Source: an uncultured Bryobacterales bacterium
Lineage (GTDB): Bacteria; Acidobacteriota; Terriglobia; Bryobacterales; UBA6623
Assembly: GCA_951813065.1 (NCBI GenBank)
Contig: CATOTH010000005.1
Span: forward strand, 310,001 to 374,000
Length of the DNA: 64,000 nucleotides
Direction: 5' to 3'
Part shown: piece after piece, positions 60,421 to 64,000 of the stretch
Position numbering within the stretch: the stretch's first letter is position 1
Layout of the letters: each line of letters starts with the position of its first letter
Notes under the pieces: model-generated
The model's input: only the letters and a program-made list of their open reading frames with translations
Databases searched by the model: none
Told to the model about the DNA's origin: nothing
Position numbers and translations under genes: made by a program

Positions 60421-63400
60421 CTATCGCAAACGGCTCAGATATTCGACAAGGTCGACGAGTTCGTCCACGGTCATCTGCTCCTGGAGGTCATCCGGCATGG
60501 CTGAGACCGCCGACTCGCGACGGTCGACGATCCGGCCTTTCGGGAATTCCGCCACGACTCCGCCTTCCATCCTGAGGGTGACCGCATCGCCGCTGTCGTC
60601 GATCACGAACCCCGACACTTCCTCCGCGTCGTCGAGCTCGAGGTGAACCAACTGGAAATCCGGCGAGACCCCGGCGCTGGGGTCAAGCACCGATTCATAC
60701 AAACCCGCCTTGGAAAGCTTGTCGCCGATCTTGGAGAGCTCGGGCCCGAAACTCGTTCCTCGACCGTTGACTACATGGCAGTCGCTGCAGGTCGCGCTCT
60801 CGAACACTAAGGCGCCCTGCTCGGAGTTGCCGACAAGGACGAGCAGGTCCGTCATCTGGGGGACCGGCTCGCCACCTCTCAGGGGCGGCACGGGGAACAG
60901 CTCGGCGGCCTCCTCGCGCAAGCGAACGTTCATGGACCTTGTGATCGCGGCGCCGGCTATCTCCTCGAGCTCCGCCGGGAATTCGCCGCGGCGCCCCATG
61001 TCAACCAGGGCCCGCGCGCCCTGAGTGAAACCGGCCATCGAGCGGACCGCACGGTCGCGGACAGGCGGCGGCAGGTCGGGATCGAGGACGACCTTCTCGA
61101 GCCAGGGCACGGCGCGCCCTGACTGCGTGTTGGCCACCGCCTCGATCGTCGCAACAGCGAGACCGGGCTGGGATTGGATGAACTCGAGGATGGAGCGGCC
61201 GGCGCCGGCATCCAGGAGCGTCCTGGCCGCGGCGATGCCGACAGGATTGTCCCTGTTCACGGCCGCCACTTCCAGCAAGTCTGGATAGCGGTCCGTCAGT
61301 TCGTATCTCTGTACGAGCACGGCGAACTGCTCCGTCCCCGCGCCGCGATCCAGGAGGTTTCCAACCAAGCGGCGCGTCCGCGCATCCGACGCGAGGTCGA
61401 AGGTCGGCAGGCGCAGTAATGCCTCTGACGCGACAAAGAACGGATGCGGATCCCCGTTCCGTGACTTCCCGAAGGCCAGCTGCCGCAGGTTGCGGTTCTT
61501 CGAGTCGCTCGCGGGCTGAAAATCGAACGCGCGCATGTACCGGGCGGCCTCCCCTTCCCTGCCCTCCGGACCGCTAAGGATCGTAGCCAGGTATCCAGGC
61601 GTTACGGCGGCGCGCGACCGCCACAGGATGTCACGCCCGGCGGGCGAGTTCCAATCCTTTCCGACGGCTTCCAGCCAAGCGCCAAGACAGGAATCCCAAT
61701 TGCCATCGGCACCGATGCCGAGCGCCTCGAGCGACCAGCGGTCCCCTGCCACGTGCTGTGACGCGAGGCCAGCCCAGAGGTCGGCCGCGCGGGCCGATTG
61801 AACGGTGCGCAAGGCAACCGCGGACTCACGCCGGACATGCGCCGACGGGTCGGACACGAGGCCCTCGATCAGCGGCGTCAGGTCCATTCCGGCGCGCTGG
61901 GCCGCCCGTAGCGCGACGATCCGAATGTCCTCTTCGGAGTCCTCGAGCCCGCGGCGCACGTAGGCAGGCCCCCGGCCCTCAATTCGTGCCAAGAGCCAAA
62001 GGGCTCGCGCGCGGTGCCGTACTCGCCCGCCGCCCGCAAACTCGGCCGCAAGCGCCTCCTCCGCCTCCTTGCCGGCACGATCCAGCGCCCGCCACGCCAA
62101 GTACCGCACTGCGTAGCTGGGGCTCTTGAGCGCCTCGGCAGCTCCTTCCACCGTGTCGTAATCGTGCTCCGGTGGGAGATAGCGGTGCCCCGACGGGGCG
62201 ATCCGGAAGATTCTGCCGTGCTCGATATCCTCCTGGCGGTTCCAGCCGATCACGGGATCGTACCAGTCGCTGACGAAAAGCGATCCGTCCGGGGCGACCG
62301 CCACGTCCACAGGCCGCACCCACTTGTCGCGTTCGCCCTTTAGGATGTCCACCATCCTGGCGGCATACCCGGCCCCGGCTTTTTCGGCGAGCACCGCGCG
62401 CAAGACGCCGGGACCGGCGTCTGTCGCCAGAATCTGGTCCCAGAACTCGCTGGGTAGCAGACGGCCTTCGTACGAGGTGACGCCAGTCGGGGAGCCCGCT
62501 CCCGTGACCAGCAGGTTCGGAACGACTCCCGGATCGTTCTGGTGCCAGTGGCGTTGCGGCACCTCGTTGTGACGCCCGGTGCGAGCCACCTGGTTCCGGG
62601 CGCCCGTCAGTTCGTCGCGGTAACCGTAGTTGCCCCCCTCGAGCACGTAGTTCAGCCGGCACGCGTAGCTCCCGTCATCGTCGTTGTCGGACTGCCACAA
62701 GCCGCCGAGCGAATCCACCGCCACCTCGTAGTTGTTGCGGAAGTTGTGCCCCAGCACCTCCATGCCGGTGCCGTCCAGGTTGCAACGGAACACCATGCCG
62801 CCCTGGTACGGGCTTGGCAGCTTCTCAAGACCCATCGTGAATTCCGGGCGGTCGGCTTCAGGAATCTTGCGCAAACCCTGGACGAAGTTCCTGTCCAGAA
62901 CCGGATCTCCCGACTTGGCAATCACGAGCCTGCCGTCCTTGTCGTGGACATGGCGACCGGAATTGCCCATGTTCCAGTACAGCCGTCCGTCCGGGCCAAA
63001 CGACAGCGAGTGCGTCGAGTGGTCGCTCTGGGGGGCTCCGGAATTGACGAACAGGTAGTCCTTCCTGTCGGGGAGATCGTCGCCGTCCTCGTCGGTGAAC
63101 ACGATGACATTCGGAGCGGCGGTCACGATCACCTTGTTTCCGAGCACGGCGATGCCCAGGGCGGCGTCAACGTCGTGCCCCTGGTAGTAAACCTTGGAGG
63201 AATCAGCAGCACCGTCACCGTCGGTGTCTTCGAGAATCAGGATGCGGTCGCCTTCCGGCCGCTCGTTGTTGCGCCAGTGCTCCCGGTAGTTCACGACATC
63301 ACAGGCCCAGACGCGCCCTCGGTGATCGACATCGATGTTGGTAGGGTTGGAAAGAACGGGCTCCGACGCGAACAGGGTCGCCTCCAGCCCCTCGTACAGG

Positions 63401-63543
63401 TCGAGGTTCGCCACAGTTCGATCCGCGCTGGACTCCCCCGACCAGCAGCCGACTGCCGCGGCAGCCGCGACGGCAGCGAGACATGCGCGGAACCGGCCGC
63501 CGGGGCGATCGGACAAGGGGTTTCGCGCTCTATTCGTTGGCAT
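60421..63543 (-). CDS. PVC-type membrane-bound dehydrogenase-like heme protein
   Basis: 1040 residues from the ATG at 63543. The signal ends in a lipobox-like AAVGC. The N-terminal half is a glucose/sorbosone-dehydrogenase-like six-bladed propeller (ASEPVLSNPTNIDVDHRGRVWACD, LEDTDGDGAADSSKVYYQG, LSFGPDGRLYWNMGNSG, VGSPTGVTSYEG-like GSPTGVTSYEGRLL). The middle is HEAT-like (SPSYAVRYLAWRALD, DPSAHVRRESAVALRTV). The C-terminal part has a cytochrome c site CSDCH (Cys919, Cys922, His923), with GTSFGPELSKIG following. This architecture is common in Planctomycetes/Verrucomicrobia and in Acidobacteria, for periplasmic oxidation; substrate unknown. Confidence 0.94.
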   Translation of the reverse strand: MPTNRARNPLSDRPGGRFRACLAAVAAAAAVGCWSGESSADRTVANLDLYEGLEATLFASEPVLSNPTNIDVDHRGRVWACDVVNYREHWRNNERPEGDRILILEDTDGDGAADSSKVYYQGHDVDAALGIAVLGNKVIVTAAPNVIVFTDEDGDDLPDRKDYLFVNSGAPQSDHSTHSLSFGPDGRLYWNMGNSGRHVHDKDGRLVIAKSGDPVLDRNFVQGLRKIPEADRPEFTMGLEKLPSPYQGGMVFRCNLDGTGMEVLGHNFRNNYEVAVDSLGGLWQSDNDDDGSYACRLNYVLEGGNYGYRDELTGARNQVARTGRHNEVPQRHWHQNDPGVVPNLLVTGAGSPTGVTSYEGRLLPSEFWDQILATDAGPGVLRAVLAEKAGAGYAARMVDILKGERDKWVRPVDVAVAPDGSLFVSDWYDPVIGWNRQEDIEHGRIFRIAPSGHRYLPPEHDYDTVEGAAEALKSPSYAVRYLAWRALDRAGKEAEEALAAEFAGGGRVRHRARALWLLARIEGRGPAYVRRGLEDSEEDIRIVALRAAQRAGMDLTPLIEGLVSDPSAHVRRESAVALRTVQSARAADLWAGLASQHVAGDRWSLEALGIGADGNWDSCLGAWLEAVGKDWNSPAGRDILWRSRAAVTPGYLATILSGPEGREGEAARYMRAFDFQPASDSKNRNLRQLAFGKSRNGDPHPFFVASEALLRLPTFDLASDARTRRLVGNLLDRGAGTEQFAVLVQRYELTDRYPDLLEVAAVNRDNPVGIAAARTLLDAGAGRSILEFIQSQPGLAVATIEAVANTQSGRAVPWLEKVVLDPDLPPPVRDRAVRSMAGFTQGARALVDMGRRGEFPAELEEIAGAAITRSMNVRLREEAAELFPVPPLRGGEPVPQMTDLLVLVGNSEQGALVFESATCSDCHVVNGRGTSFGPELSKIGDKLSKAGLYESVLDPSAGVSPDFQLVHLELDDAEEVSGFVIDDSGDAVTLRMEGGVVAEFPKGRIVDRRESAVSAMPDDLQEQMTVDELVDLVEYLSRLR

Positions 63544-63620
63544 GCGCTGGACTCGGCCCTGTCGGCCCGATAGCAGGGATCGATCCTGCCCGAGCGTACC
63601 AGACGGGGGACCGGCAGCCC

Positions 63621-64000
63621 TCAGCTGGCTGCCGGCTCGGGTTGATGGCTCTCGGTCAAACGTGCCGCGATTTTCTCGAGCGTGGCTTCGGCCCGACCCT
63701 GAATCTCTTCCGGCAACTGGTCCTGGATCGGGTGCGGCACGTAGATCGCGTCGAAGTCCGAGCGCCCGAGGGCTGACGCCTGGGCGCGAGCGGCTGACCG
63801 GAACACATCCGTGACGATCGGCACCGCCGGGATCCCGGAGTTTTCGATTCGGACGGAGTCGTGCAAACTGCACGTCGTGCAGGAGCCTCAATCGGCAAGC
63901 GCCTCGATCACAGCATGCGGTTGGGCCTTGCGGATGTCAGCCAGGACAGCATCGGGAGCCGGCTTGGCAAACGTTGGTTTACGGAAACGCAGGACGTCGG
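63621..64000 (-). CDS. UGSC-family selenoprotein (5' end outside window)
   Basis: The frame enters at the right edge and runs to a TGA stop at 63621. It reads DVLRFRKPTFAKPAPDAVLAD, then AQPHAVIEALAD, then an in-frame TGA (63890-63888), then GSCTTCSLHDSVRIENSGIPAVPIVTDVF, and later SDFDAIYVPHPIQDQ. The segment around the TGA is U-G-S-C, the defining motif of the UGSC family, in which the first position is selenocysteine (Cys in some homologues). Conserved sequence continues in the same frame after the TGA, so a simple nonsense mutation is unlikely. A hairpin directly downstream fits a bacterial SECIS. The role of the family is unknown; the motif suggests redox activity. Annotation tools would stop at the TGA. 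Confidence 0.85.
63860..63874 (-). promoter_or_regulatory. SECIS-like hairpin 14 nt after the UGA codon
   Basis: On the minus strand CGTGCA GTT TGCACG forms a 6-bp stem with a GUU loop. The loop begins about 20 nt after the UGA, and bacterial SECIS hairpins lie in this range with a G and U in the apical loop; the form resembles the E. coli fdhF element. It would recruit SelB with selenocysteyl-tRNA. An overlapping alternative hairpin (CTGCAC/GTGCAG) exists slightly closer to the UGA. Confidence 0.6.

Noticed and set aside
1..64000. CRISPR arrays, rRNA and tRNA genes
   Set aside because: No regularly spaced repeats and no tRNA- or rRNA-like conserved stretches were found by eye on either strand; a tRNA scan could still reveal a missed one.

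Overview
The window is high-GC DNA, almost certainly from an uncultivated Acidobacteriota of the Solibacter/Bryobacterales type. This is an inference from gene content, not a database match. The clues are an Oar-like TonB receptor with an N-terminal carboxypeptidase-regulatory domain, a DUF1501/PSD1 cytochrome pair, a PVC-type heme-binding dehydrogenase-like protein, CRTAC1/ASPIC propellers, several sulfatases and a long UPF0182 membrane protein. No rRNA, tRNA or CRISPR array was seen.

1-10.4 kb: the N-terminal part of the chromosome-condensation ATPase SMC, a TolB-like propeller lipoprotein, a secreted D-aminoacylase-type amidohydrolase, a Tat-exported glycosidase-like propeller, a UPF0182 protein and a first sulfatase. 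10.5-15.1 kb: an enolase-superfamily dehydratase gene broken by a 3.5 kb IS66 element. The element has an 8-bp target duplication, carries a DruA-like (DUF4338) passenger gene, and has about 450 bp of its transposase-proximal end duplicated in inverted orientation at its other end. 15.1-21.8 kb is an accessory junkyard: a PIN-domain module, a sulfatase tail, a winged-helix-like gene with an operator-like palindrome, an unknown ORF cut by a DDE-type IS, a Doc toxin remnant with an in-frame TGA, and an ATPase cut by an IS21 fragment.

21.8-30.1 kb is a polymer or oligosaccharide uptake locus: Oar-like receptor, TPR protein and glycosidase-like protein in one operon, divergent from an MFS sugar-acid transporter. 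30.3-31.0 kb holds IS remnants. 31.1-40.3 kb is a catabolic block: IclR regulator, GSA-like aminotransferase, GalD-type dehydratase, ceramidase-like hydrolase, DUF1501 and PSD1 cytochrome. 40.3-43.1 kb has recombinase, IS3 and TnpB scraps around an ASPIC/UnbV propeller protein and a truncated FAD oxidoreductase. 43.3-47.6 kb has a second sulfatase and a DUF3604 protein.

47.7-55.5 kb: a class IV aminotransferase, an AddB/AddA-like nuclease-helicase pair with a 4-bp overlap, and an NAD(P)-binding reductase. 55.5-63.5 kb: a DUF3604 tail remnant, a KdgD-like dehydratase, an oligogalacturonate-lyase-like propeller, a three-domain Rid lipoprotein, a deoxyhypusine-synthase-like enzyme and the PVC-type dehydrogenase. 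The right edge holds a UGSC-family gene whose in-frame TGA very probably encodes selenocysteine, with a SECIS-like hairpin just downstream.

Overall the window combines scavenging of sulfated or uronic-acid-rich polymers and sugar acids (receptor, hydrolases, sulfatases, dehydratases, transporter) with heavy insertion-sequence turnover that has left many broken genes.
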